Shown piece by piece: positions 53,356-62,216 of a DNA stretch of 64,000 nt. Under the pieces are notes generated by a model, which saw only the letters and a list, made by a program, of their open reading frames with translations, was not told where the DNA came from and searched no databases. Source of the DNA: an uncultured Bacilli bacterium (GTDB lineage: Bacteria; Bacillota_I; Bacilli_A; RF39; UBA660); the NCBI GenBank assembly GCA_934086145.1, contig CAKOHV010000002.1, positions 1 to 64,000 on the forward strand, read 5' to 3'. Both the position numbers and the translations under genes were made by a program. Position 1 is the stretch's first letter; every line of letters starts with the position of its first letter.

Positions 53356-55722
53356 TTATCCCCTCACATTGGCCGAATTATTATAATATCCATCCATTTT
53401 AACCCCCCAATATCCAGGTGATGAGAAACCTCTTTTAGTAAATAAAACTCCACTAGTATTTCCCATTGCTTCTGCACATATATAATGTTTAGTTTCTTCA
53501 TCAATCCCAACAATCAAAACAATATGCCCATTAGACTCAAGTAAATCTCCTGGTTCTAAAACTGCACTATCAGTCAAAACAACTTTTTGAACACCCGACA
53601 TATTTTGGAATTGGTTCGCCAAAATAGCCCAAGACATATTAAATCCCCCGTTATGAATAGTCCAGGAAACAAAACCAGAGCAATCAAAACCACAATAGTT
53701 ATATGACTGACTATTAGCATACGTATGACAAGCTGTACTACCCCAATTGGCTTTTGCATAGTCATTAATGGGTCCTTCATGACCGCCACCCCAATAATAA
53801 GGTATTTTAACTTGATAATTATTACCGAGCTCAGCAATCAACGTAACCGCCGCTGCCACAACACCAGCCCTTGTTCCATATCCAGCCTTTTTAACATTCT
53901 TTTCAATCAAACTATTAAATTCTTCTAAACTTGTTCCCTTACTACTTAAAAATGACGATAAGTCTTGATGTAAAATTTCATTCCCATCACTAGAAATAGT
54001 ATAATCACCATAATCAATATTTCCAGCACTATTTGAATGACACTTAGCTGAACTAAAATCACTTACATTATAAACACTTTGTAAGATTTGTTCATAAGAC
54101 TTTCCTTCATTAGCCATATTTATAAATTGACTAGACTTCGTACTATTATAACTAGTAGCATAAACATTTCCCGTTGAATCAAGTAAGACTTTTCCTTTAA
54201 CATCTTCTGCTAAAGCTAATACTTCTGTCTTACGTTGCTCACTTAAAGCACTTTTCCATAATGTTCCACTTTTAATTTCTGGTGAATAAATTGAAATTTT
54301 TCCTCTATCCAAACGATAAATATCTTTCTCGTAATCCCAATAAACTTGATCCTGCTCACAAGCACGCATTCTTATTTTTTTAGTCGTTGTATTATATCCA
54401 TAGAAACAAGAATCAGGGTTGCCTGGACACATTCCACTATTTCTTGTAAGTGCAAAGTTACGCGCTGCCACAATTTGTGCTTTGATAGCTTCATCAGGTG
54501 AATTTGGTCCAATCTCAGCCAAAGCAACTCCTAAAGTATACTTTTCAAAATCAATCGTTTCTAAAACGGTATAATTTCCTTGTGTTGCATCACAATTAAC
54601 AAGTTCAACTTTAACATCATCTAAAGAAACATTACCCGTATTAGTAACACCTCTTAAATCATAAGTACATTGTGTTCCAGAATTTCTTTTTTTACTATTA
54701 CCGGATGAACCAGCCCCAAGGCAAACAAATAAAATAAGAAGAAAAAGAATTAAAAAACCTATTATAAACCAAGCAAAAGGATTAGTAAGTAAAAAGTGTT
54801 TTAAGGCTCCAAGAGCAGCCTTAGCAGCCATCCTAAAAGGATTACTGGCACCTTCCTTAATATTGTTTGTTTTACTTAAAAGACTACCAACTTTTCCTTT
54901 AATACCACCACTTTTTTTACTACTTGAGCCATCACTACCACTAGAAGTTCCAGCAGCATCTCCACTCTTTTTATTGCCAAACTTATTTAAGAAGCCCTTA
55001 CTTGAAGTGCCTTCTTCTTCAGCACGGCCCTCTTTCATTTTTTTCCCGAAAGAAAAATTTTTTCGATTCAATTCATCACGTTTAGAATTAGCACGCGAAT
55101 CTTTGGAATATCCGTTACCAAAAGGCTCACTACCATTCATATTAGAACGAATACGTGAAGCAGGAGAATTATCGCGAACTGGAACAGAATCTTTTCCAGT
55201 CCCCCCAGGATTAGCCTCATTATTACCTTTGGCTTGATTATCTGAAGCTCCATTTGCTAAAGCTGCCGGCCCAGTTAAAGCTTTCGCTTCTTCATCATTT
55301 TCATTCTTTTTTTTATTTTCATCATCATCTTTTTTTGAAGGATCAGCCTCTTTATTAGCAGAATCAGGACTGGATACTTTATCACCATTCAAATTATTAT
55401 TTTCGCCGACATTTTTATTATATCCATTTCTTACAGGTCTTCCAAAAGGATAAGGTTGATAACTAGAACCTCCATCATCAAAGTCATCTAGTGAAGCAGA
55501 ATCATCCTGCGGAATATAATCATCAGCCTCCCCATATTGGTTATCAGCATCCATATTATGTAAAATATTATTTAAAATAATATCACTTTGTTCATCATCA
55601 TTATAATCATCAAAGCCAACTTGCGAAGCCAATGAAGAAAGAATTTCTTGTTCACTTAAGCCATTAGGTACACTTAGCCCTAATTTTTTTGCTATTTCTT
55701 TTGTATCATCATTTAGAGCCAC
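53356..55722 (-). CDS. Membrane-anchored SpoIID + NlpC/P60 peptidoglycan hydrolase
   Basis: 788 residues. A disordered, charged cytosolic region (1-300) and a transmembrane helix (FAWFIIGFLILFLLILFVCL) precede a SpoIID-type domain at about 375-560 (FEKYTLGVALAEIGPNSPDE, then AIKAQIVAARNFAL). An NlpC/P60 cysteine peptidase occupies about 635-780, with the catalytic Cys in YCGFDCSGFVSW and the His in NGHIVLIVGID. SpoIID-type enzymes cleave denuded glycan and NlpC/P60 cuts stem peptides. This would be the wall-opening component, analogous in role to VirB1 or CwlT. Confidence 0.88.
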   Translation of the reverse strand: MALNDDTKEIAKKLGLSVPNGLSEQEILSSLASQVGFDDYNDDEQSDIILNNILHNMDADNQYGEADDYIPQDDSASLDDFDDGGSSYQPYPFGRPVRNGYNKNVGENNNLNGDKVSSPDSANKEADPSKKDDDENKKKNENDEEAKALTGPAALANGASDNQAKGNNEANPGGTGKDSVPVRDNSPASRIRSNMNGSEPFGNGYSKDSRANSKRDELNRKNFSFGKKMKEGRAEEEGTSSKGFLNKFGNKKSGDAAGTSSGSDGSSSKKSGGIKGKVGSLLSKTNNIKEGASNPFRMAAKAALGALKHFLLTNPFAWFIIGFLILFLLILFVCLGAGSSGNSKKRNSGTQCTYDLRGVTNTGNVSLDDVKVELVNCDATQGNYTVLETIDFEKYTLGVALAEIGPNSPDEAIKAQIVAARNFALTRNSGMCPGNPDSCFYGYNTTTKKIRMRACEQDQVYWDYEKDIYRLDRGKISIYSPEIKSGTLWKSALSEQRKTEVLALAEDVKGKVLLDSTGNVYATSYNSTKSSQFINMANEGKSYEQILQSVYNVSDFSSAKCHSNSAGNIDYGDYTISSDGNEILHQDLSSFLSSKGTSLEEFNSLIEKNVKKAGYGTRAGVVAAAVTLIAELGNNYQVKIPYYWGGGHEGPINDYAKANWGSTACHTYANSQSYNYCGFDCSGFVSWTIHNGGFNMSWAILANQFQNMSGVQKVVLTDSAVLEPGDLLESNGHIVLIVGIDEETKHYICAEAMGNTSGVLFTKRGFSSPGYWGVKMDGYYNNSANVRG

Positions 55723-55773
55723 ACAACCACCACCTAATTAACAACTACTTAGAGTATATCACAAAAAAAGCAT

Positions 55774-55800
55774 AAAAAAAAGCTAGTAACAGATTACTAT
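55774..55800 (-). terminator. Terminator between VirB4 and the wall hydrolase
   Basis: Minus strand TAGTAA-TCTG-TTACTA, then GC and T8, overlapping the VirB4 stop. It probably reduces expression of the distal genes. Confidence 0.7.
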
Positions 55801-57581
55801 AATCCGCCACCGGCTCCAAATGAATCAAGTTCTTCTTGTGTACATATAATTCTAATACGCATTCGTCGACTACCACATATAAATAAGGCATCTCCTTGAT
55901 TATAATATTTAATACTATCCATTTCACTTTCGTTTAAGTCAACAAGTAACGATAAATCCTCAACAGCTTGCTTTTTCAAGTTCATAACTAAATAGTAAGC
56001 TGCATTATCAAAAATAGCTTTACCATGCATAATTAAGTTTGGTGCAGCAAAGTCTGTTGGTTGTTGTGTAATAATAACCGTTCCTGTATTATACTTTCTT
56101 GCACGTCTTTGAATTTGCGCTAAGAACTCCGCCCCTAACTCATTTCTTGTTGATAATAAAACATGAGCTTCATCAACACACAAAACAGTGGTTGTTTCTT
56201 TATCTAAACATAAGCCCCAAGCAAATTTCAAGATGTTAAAGAATAAGGCATTTCTAATATTCTCATCACTATTCATCAATTCTTTAATATTAAAAACAAT
56301 AATATTACTATCAATTTTTAAAGTTGTATGTCCCGTAAAATAATATCTTAACTCACCTACTAAAGGACGAACCTTCAACTCAAGTCTTTCCATAATATCA
56401 CGTTCACGTGTCTTTTCTGGCATTGATAATAAGCGACCTCTTATTGTTGCATAAACATCATCAAAAGTTGGAAAGTCTTGAGGTGTTAATTTAGAAAAGT
56501 CTGTATTAAAGTCTATTCGATATCTCTTATAAGTATCTTGAACTACTTCACTAAACATCGCCAAAACATCTTCTTCAATAGATGGTGAATAATATTTCAT
56601 AAAAGCTTTTAAAGATTGTAACCCTCTTGTTAATACAGTATACCCTAAGCCTTGTTCTAATTCTTCTTGGTCAGCATCAGCAACGATTTCCAATGGATTA
56701 ATCATTCCATAGTCGCCACCTTTACCTAAGTCAAGGAAACTACCATTAACATTTTTGCACATTTCCTCAAGTTCACCTTCAGGATCGACACAAATAACTT
56801 TATAACCATTTCTAATATGACTTCTAATTAATAATTTAGCAGCAGTTGATTTACCACTACCAGATGTACCTAAAATAATCATATTAGCATTATTACGGTT
56901 ATGTTCTTTCTTTAACTTAAATAAGAACTGATTAAATAAGATAACACCACCTGAGAAATCAACACCTAATAAAGTTGAATCACCAGGGTCCTTAATACTA
57001 TCGAAAACAAAAGGATACATTGCTGAAATAGTTACAGAAGGAATTGGCGTACCAATTCTTTCTTCAACGTCTTGTTTTGGGAAAATTGGAATCATTGATT
57101 TTAAAACTTTTTCTTGTTCAAACATCAGTGGAATGGCACGCATTCCTAAGGCATCAATATAACTCTTAACTTGCATTAAACGCATTTCTAATTCTTCTGG
57201 ATTATCAGCAGTAATCATAACATGTAATTGAAAGTCGAAAATACGAGCTTGTGTAGCTGCTAACATTGAAATAAAACTTTCCAACGATTCATAATCTTGA
57301 CGAATTCTTTCCTGAATTGTTTGGTCTTTTTCAGATTGATATCTCATCTTCAAGTCAGCTATTTCTTTATTTAACATTGATCTTAAAGTTGAAAATTCAA
57401 TCGGAATATGTTTTGCAACAATTTTTACCCCAGCTAAATTAGTAAGATTAGCTAAAAAGCCTGGACTAATATATTTAGGATAACTAATAACCGACAAAAT
57501 TGTTGCATTCTTACCACTTATTACGAAATCTTTATAATTAAATAAAATTCCTTTTGGCGCAATTTCACTTTTTAGATTCAT
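55797..57581 (-). CDS. VirB4-family ATPase, C-terminal part of a split protein
   Basis: 594 residues. It begins inside the VirB4 N-terminal region (KHIPIEFSTLRSMLNKEI, then FQLHVMITADNPEELEMRL) and contains the full motor domain: Walker A ILGTSGSGKSTAAKLL, DPEGELEEMC, Walker B TVLCVDEAHVLLS, then QIQRRARKYNTG and ITQQPTDF. Its ATG overlaps the stop of the upstream gene as ATGA. VirB4 powers channel assembly and transport at the inner face of the membrane. The split is discussed as a finding. Confidence 0.93.
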   Translation of the reverse strand: MNLKSEIAPKGILFNYKDFVISGKNATILSVISYPKYISPGFLANLTNLAGVKIVAKHIPIEFSTLRSMLNKEIADLKMRYQSEKDQTIQERIRQDYESLESFISMLAATQARIFDFQLHVMITADNPEELEMRLMQVKSYIDALGMRAIPLMFEQEKVLKSMIPIFPKQDVEERIGTPIPSVTISAMYPFVFDSIKDPGDSTLLGVDFSGGVILFNQFLFKLKKEHNRNNANMIILGTSGSGKSTAAKLLIRSHIRNGYKVICVDPEGELEEMCKNVNGSFLDLGKGGDYGMINPLEIVADADQEELEQGLGYTVLTRGLQSLKAFMKYYSPSIEEDVLAMFSEVVQDTYKRYRIDFNTDFSKLTPQDFPTFDDVYATIRGRLLSMPEKTRERDIMERLELKVRPLVGELRYYFTGHTTLKIDSNIIVFNIKELMNSDENIRNALFFNILKFAWGLCLDKETTTVLCVDEAHVLLSTRNELGAEFLAQIQRRARKYNTGTVIITQQPTDFAAPNLIMHGKAIFDNAAYYLVMNLKKQAVEDLSLLVDLNESEMDSIKYYNQGDALFICGSRRMRIRIICTQEELDSFGAGGGL

Positions 57582-58165
57582 GAAGGCATCACCGTCCCAA
57601 AACTTGTCGTCATTCCACCATTCAAGAAGTTATCTAAAATCATACGTAAGTCTGAATTTGAAACTTGAACAGAATTAATTGAACAATTTGCCAAACCAGC
57701 AATTAAATTATGAATTCTCTTTTGAACTAATTCCAATCTTTTCTCTTTAAACAAAATGAAATATTCTGTATCAACAACATTATATTCTGCTCCCATAAAA
57801 GCATTAGCTTTATTAAGATCTTGCATAATAAGTTTTCTTATAGCTCCATCAGTACATCTCTGATAAAGTAATTGTAGTTGTGATAAGTATAAATTTATAT
57901 CAACCGGTCTATCTGCTACCATTAACCAGAATTCATAATCAATCATATTATAGAAATTCTGCAAATTAAACAAGATATTATCAATTTCTCCTGAATCAAG
58001 AATAAAAATATTTTTAGGTGATATTTTTATTCCCGTAACGTAAGCTCCATTATCTAGTTGAATCATACCATTCATTATATTTCTTATAGGTACCCAATCT
58101 TCTGTATATCTACTAGAAGTTTGTACGGCTACCGCGCTTTGGTCTGTCGCTGCCATAACTAGCAC
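57578..58165 (-). CDS. VirB4 N-terminal domain protein (split VirB4)
   Basis: 195 residues matching the first part of Firmicutes VirB4/TrsE proteins: YTEDWVPIRNIMNGMIQLDN, then GAYVTGIKISPKNIFILDSG and FYNMIDYEFWLMVADRPVDI. It ends where the ATPase gene begins. The GTG at 58165 with GGAG 6 nt upstream is the best start; an ATG three codons later is possible. It overlaps the PrgI-like gene by 53 nt, so the three genes are tightly coupled. Confidence 0.85.
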   Translation of the reverse strand: MLVMAATDQSAVAVQTSSRYTEDWVPIRNIMNGMIQLDNGAYVTGIKISPKNIFILDSGEIDNILFNLQNFYNMIDYEFWLMVADRPVDINLYLSQLQLLYQRCTDGAIRKLIMQDLNKANAFMGAEYNVVDTEYFILFKEKRLELVQKRIHNLIAGLANCSINSVQVSNSDLRMILDNFLNGGMTTSFGTVMPS

Positions 58166-58454
58166 ACCATCCTCTCCAATAATACTTTTTAATTCCTGTT
58201 AAAAAGCTCCACATATTTTTTAATAAGGTTAAAACATTATGATAATAAACTGGTAAAGGGGCTACTAGCAAGGCCGCAATTAAAGCGGGCGATGCTAGTA
58301 ATAACAAGGTTGCAATATCATTTGTTTTAAATAGCAACAAAAGTAAACCAGCTATGGCAACTCCTGTTACAAAAATTGTTAAGTCAACGCCAGTAAACAA
58401 ACCTAGGATAAGCCTTGATTTTTTAGCATTAGCCGGAATAATATATTTATTCAT
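58113..58454 (-). CDS. PrgI/VirB3-like small membrane protein
   Basis: 113 residues. An N-terminal YIIPANAKKSRLILGLFTG and two adjacent transmembrane helices, then a short basic tail (YHNVLTLLKNMWSFLTGIKK), match the PrgI family that always precedes VirB4 in Gram-positive type IV systems. It is the VirB3-equivalent partner of the ATPase. Confidence 0.85.
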   Translation of the reverse strand: MNKYIIPANAKKSRLILGLFTGVDLTIFVTGVAIAGLLLLLFKTNDIATLLLLASPALIAALLVAPLPVYYHNVLTLLKNMWSFLTGIKKYYWRGWCASYGSDRPKRGSRTNF

Positions 58455-58471
58455 TCATCTTTTCCCCTTTT

Positions 58472-61324
58472 CTATTTTTTACTTTCTTGTTTACGTTTTC
58501 TACTTTGAGCATCTACGTATTCATCAGACTTAATAATTTCATAAGTTGCAGATTCGGAAGCCTTTTTCATATCTTTAAACGGATCGCCACTAGGCGCAAT
58601 TGTCTCCTTGATTTTTGTAGAATTAGTAGAAAGATATCTATTAAATTCATCAACAGAAACTTTATTTTTTACTACACTACCATGAGAATCCTTAATAGTA
58701 TAAGTTGGCCCAGATGAAGTAAATTCAACGTCAACATGATTACTGTTATCTAGATTCATTTCGTACTTTTTACCAATCTGCATTTTTGATAAATCAACCT
58801 GACCATTTAAAATATTAGCACCAAAACTTTGTTCAAGATAATTTTCAAGTCGCATACCAGCAATCGTTGCTCCATTAGCTAAACGAAATGCCTCTTGGTT
58901 ATCTCTAAAATAAGCTCTTATAGCACCTGACATTGCATTTTCACCAGTAGTAATTGCTTCAACCAACTGAGCTTGTACAGCTTTGGCTTTTTCGGCTTTT
59001 AATACATCAGTAGCAGCTTTTATTTGAGCATTTAAATTAGCAGATGCTTTTGCAAATTCAGGGCTTGTTGGATCCAAGACAAAATCACTAAGTTTTTCGT
59101 GTTTAGCTTCAAAATCAGCTTTAAAAGCTTTTTCAAACTTTGTATTATATTCACTATCTCCCATTGTCAAAGAATTACCAAAATTTTTTCTAAAATCCTC
59201 ATAAGCGGCTTTATCAGCTGCAGACATAGCTGCTGGATTGGCATTATACTGTGCTTCCAATGCAGCTATTCTTGTTGCAAAAGCAGAATCATATTGAGCG
59301 TCAGTCATAGAAGGAGCACGAGCTGCAATTCTTTTACGAGCATTTTCATATTGTGCCTTAAACAAAGGTTCAAACGTCGATTTTTCAGTATTCTGAAGTT
59401 CAGTATAAACAAAATCCTTAACACTCATGGCCTTTAATCTATTCAAGTTATCTTGTGCAGAATCTATAGTATCAGCTCTAACACTATTTTCAAGATAGGC
59501 TTTTAAACCAGCGACTTTATTTAAAGCATTAATTTGATTATCATAGTATGACGTATCAACTGATCCGCCAGTTAAGAAAGAGCTAACTGTACTACGTGCA
59601 TCATTAATATGGCCAGCCATTGAACCCTTTATCAATCCATTGAAAGCTTCATCATTAGCGTGTTGTTCATTATATGCCTTCCTGTGAACTCTAGCGTCAT
59701 TAGCCGCTCTAACACCATTAGCTGTAGCATCTTTTACATCACGGAGTTTCATAGGATTTTTACGGAAATCACGAGCACCTCGATATCCAACTCTAGCACC
59801 AGCTGATAAACCACCTGCAACTCCACTAGCTGTCGAACGAATGAACCCTCTACCAAAAGCCTGAGCTTTACCAGTTAGTGTATCAGCTCTTTTCATTTCA
59901 CCTCGAGCTCTCTGAACTCCAACACCAAAGTTTTGAGCAAAACTTCCTGCTGCTGCTAATCCTGTAGCCGCTGCTGTATAAAGACCACCTTCTGCCAATT
60001 TTTGACCTAATCCTAACTTCATATCCCCTGCTGGAATACCAAAAGTATCAGAAATAAGTTTAGGTGCTTGCTTAGCAAAAATAACTAAACCTAAAATCAA
60101 AATAACTCTAACAAAAAAGCCAATATCCATACTAAGCTCTTGATTATTAAATAAAATATTATTAGTTGACGATATTGTATTTAAATGGGTAATTATGTAT
60201 ACAACAACATACACAACTGATAATCGGACAAAAACTTCTAAAAAAGTACTAATAATATTTTTTACCCATTTATCAAAATTAGGTCTGAACTTAGGTACAA
60301 TTTGTAAGATCAAAGGAATTGGGGCAATAATTTGATAATAAGCTAATTTAGCAGCTCTTACTGCCATATCAATACTAAATGATAAAAAGGCATAAACAAC
60401 AAAAGCTCCTACAAGTGTTGAAAAGAACCAATAATATTGAATTTCACCTTTAATATAGTTATCAGCAAAAACTATAAAAATTCCAAAGTCACCAGTACTA
60501 GTCGCATATGAGAAGGCTTGAGCCAAAGTAATTTCATCAGCCAGCGCAATATCAACAGCATTAGTAACACCACCAATAACACCTGCACTACAAGCAGCGA
60601 CAGTTCCGGCAACAGCAAGTGCACCAAATCCAAATGTAAAAACACTCGCCAATATTGCAGCTCCAACACCTATTGCGCACCCAGCAAGACTAATCGTCGT
60701 AATAGCCGGATGAACAAAGTAATCAGCATTTTTTCCAACTATATCATCCTCTGAAATATCATAAAGTTCTGATGGATGAAAAAAAGCCTGCCAAATATAA
60801 GTCGCTACAACATTACCTGCCGAATCAAACAAAGCTGAATCATCCTGAACTTCACCAGCTGGCAAAGCCACTTCTCCATTGACAACAATATCATCATGAG
60901 AAGTTGTTCTAGAATCAGAAGCAAAGAACATTTTTGCTATAATATTACTTTGTAAAATGATATCTTGGCCCTGATAAATAAGATTAAAAATAACTGGTGT
61001 TAAAGCAAGGCCTAAAATACAAGTCACAACGCCTGTAATGACTTTCTTACCAGACATATCTCCTTTTCCTAATTGATCAGGGTCAATAATAGCACGCAAA
61101 ATAGAATAAGCTAAAACAAATAACATAGCAACGCCAATAATTATATATAATTTATTAGCAATTGTTTGAAAAGCATCACTTGAAAGCAATTTTTGGGCAG
61201 CTAAAAGAGTGTAAATTTTATACATTTTAGCTATAGTTCCATAAACAATACCATCAAGTGTCAATAGCACTCCAGTAAAGGCCGCACCAATAGTTTCCCC
61301 AAGATCAAAAATTAATAAGTTCAT
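58472..61324 (-). CDS. Very large VirB6/TrbL-like channel protein
   Basis: 950 residues. The N-terminal 460 contain about seven to nine transmembrane segments (NKLYIIIGVAMLFVLAYSIL, VITGVVTCILGLALTPVIFN, KLAYYQIIAPIPLILQIVPK) separated by a long loop, as in polytopic VirB6. The remaining 490 residues are soluble, helical, Ala/Lys-rich and predicted coiled coil (KAQYENARKRIAARAPSMTD). VirB6 forms the inner-membrane pore. The long tail might act as a substrate, adaptor or plug domain. Confidence 0.78.
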   Translation of the reverse strand: MNLLIFDLGETIGAAFTGVLLTLDGIVYGTIAKMYKIYTLLAAQKLLSSDAFQTIANKLYIIIGVAMLFVLAYSILRAIIDPDQLGKGDMSGKKVITGVVTCILGLALTPVIFNLIYQGQDIILQSNIIAKMFFASDSRTTSHDDIVVNGEVALPAGEVQDDSALFDSAGNVVATYIWQAFFHPSELYDISEDDIVGKNADYFVHPAITTISLAGCAIGVGAAILASVFTFGFGALAVAGTVAACSAGVIGGVTNAVDIALADEITLAQAFSYATSTGDFGIFIVFADNYIKGEIQYYWFFSTLVGAFVVYAFLSFSIDMAVRAAKLAYYQIIAPIPLILQIVPKFRPNFDKWVKNIISTFLEVFVRLSVVYVVVYIITHLNTISSTNNILFNNQELSMDIGFFVRVILILGLVIFAKQAPKLISDTFGIPAGDMKLGLGQKLAEGGLYTAAATGLAAAGSFAQNFGVGVQRARGEMKRADTLTGKAQAFGRGFIRSTASGVAGGLSAGARVGYRGARDFRKNPMKLRDVKDATANGVRAANDARVHRKAYNEQHANDEAFNGLIKGSMAGHINDARSTVSSFLTGGSVDTSYYDNQINALNKVAGLKAYLENSVRADTIDSAQDNLNRLKAMSVKDFVYTELQNTEKSTFEPLFKAQYENARKRIAARAPSMTDAQYDSAFATRIAALEAQYNANPAAMSAADKAAYEDFRKNFGNSLTMGDSEYNTKFEKAFKADFEAKHEKLSDFVLDPTSPEFAKASANLNAQIKAATDVLKAEKAKAVQAQLVEAITTGENAMSGAIRAYFRDNQEAFRLANGATIAGMRLENYLEQSFGANILNGQVDLSKMQIGKKYEMNLDNSNHVDVEFTSSGPTYTIKDSHGSVVKNKVSVDEFNRYLSTNSTKIKETIAPSGDPFKDMKKASESATYEIIKSDEYVDAQSRKRKQESKK

Positions 61325-61335
61325 TTAGTCACCTT

Positions 61336-61755
61336 CTAACCAATCCCACATGTTCCATACCAACCTAAAAGTTCAAAGAAAAAATTAATTAAACTTGGTA
61401 TAAAGAATAGCATCAATGCTAAGAATATTCTTTTTCCTGTTTTTTTAGTGGCTTTCGCCAATGCATCCTTATCTTCACTAGCTATTGCCTTAACAAATTC
61501 TACAATCGATAAAACAACTACCAATGATGGCGCCAAAAATTTCATAACATTAAAAATTTGTTGCAAATAATTAGCAAAAGTCCCATCAACAGTTGGGTCC
61601 CCAAAAATAGCATCACAACCAGCATCTTGACTATCATTTCCATCTAATGCATAGATAATACTATCATCATTAAGCCCTCGAGCTTCTACTACATTAAAGG
61701 ATAAAGTGAATATCATTAATAATGCCAAGAAAAAATATAAACTTTTTTTTAACAT
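61336..61755 (-). CDS. VirB2-like pilin/channel subunit with signal peptide
   Basis: 139 residues from ATG 61755 (GAGGTG 5 nt upstream); the frame opens 25 codons earlier. A signal peptide (SLYFFLALLMIFTLSFNVVEA) is followed by an acidic segment and two transmembrane helices (FLAPSLVVVLSIVEFVKAIA and IFLALMLFFIPSLINFFF) around a charged loop (SEDKDALAKATKKTGKR). It ends WYGTCGIG. It is paralogous to the next gene and lies 11 bp before the VirB6-like gene. Confidence 0.78.
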   Translation of the reverse strand: MLKKSLYFFLALLMIFTLSFNVVEARGLNDDSIIYALDGNDSQDAGCDAIFGDPTVDGTFANYLQQIFNVMKFLAPSLVVVLSIVEFVKAIASEDKDALAKATKKTGKRIFLALMLFFIPSLINFFFELLGWYGTCGIG

Positions 61756-61786
61756 AAAAACACCTCTAATACCAAAATTATAACAC

Positions 61787-61816
61787 AAAAAAAATGATAT
61801 TAAAACAAATATCATT
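61787..61816 (-). terminator. Terminator between the two VirB2-like genes
   Basis: Minus strand ATGATATT-TGTTTT-AATATCAT followed by T8, just past the stop of the promoter-proximal copy. Confidence 0.8.
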
Positions 61817-61830
61817 TCATATTTAAGCAA

Positions 61831-62154
61831 TTAACAAGTTCCTGAATTAACTATACATTCTTTACAAACTGCATAGTCGCCTTCTTCGTTGAAAGTATCT
61901 GCTAAAGAGAACGCAAATCCAACGAGTGAAGGAACAAAGAATATTAAAATTCCAGCCAAAGCTCTCATACCTAAATTTTTGGCAGCTTTTTTAATTTCTT
62001 TATCATCACTTGCTACAACAGCCTTACCTAAATCAATCATACCAAAGATTATAACTAATAGAGGTATAACAATTTTAAAAACTCCTAAAATTCTACCTAC
62101 TAAAACCCAAACATCTTTAGTACCGCTACAAAAAGCAACATCTAATAAATTCAT
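61831..62154 (-). CDS. VirB2-like pilin/channel subunit, no signal peptide
   Basis: 107 residues with the same layout as its neighbour minus the signal peptide: GVFKIVIPLLVIIFGMIDLG and LAGILIFFVPSLVGFAFSLA around SDDKEIKKAAKNLGMR, ending in a Cys-rich CKECIVNSGTC. Aligning the two gives D-K-[DE] and IFF-P-SL in register. AAAGGAG precedes the ATG. A terminator directly follows it, which would raise its level over the genes behind. Confidence 0.78.
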   Translation of the reverse strand: MNLLDVAFCSGTKDVWVLVGRILGVFKIVIPLLVIIFGMIDLGKAVVASDDKEIKKAAKNLGMRALAGILIFFVPSLVGFAFSLADTFNEEGDYAVCKECIVNSGTC

Positions 62155-62216
62155 ACATACATCTCCTTTACTTACTCATAATTGTACCAAATATTCGTAA
62201 TCTGTCAAGTTTTTAT

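Noticed and set aside
55745..55927. Minus-strand 60-codon frame
   Set aside because: It overlaps the 3' end of the VirB4 ATPase gene in another frame and spans its terminator.
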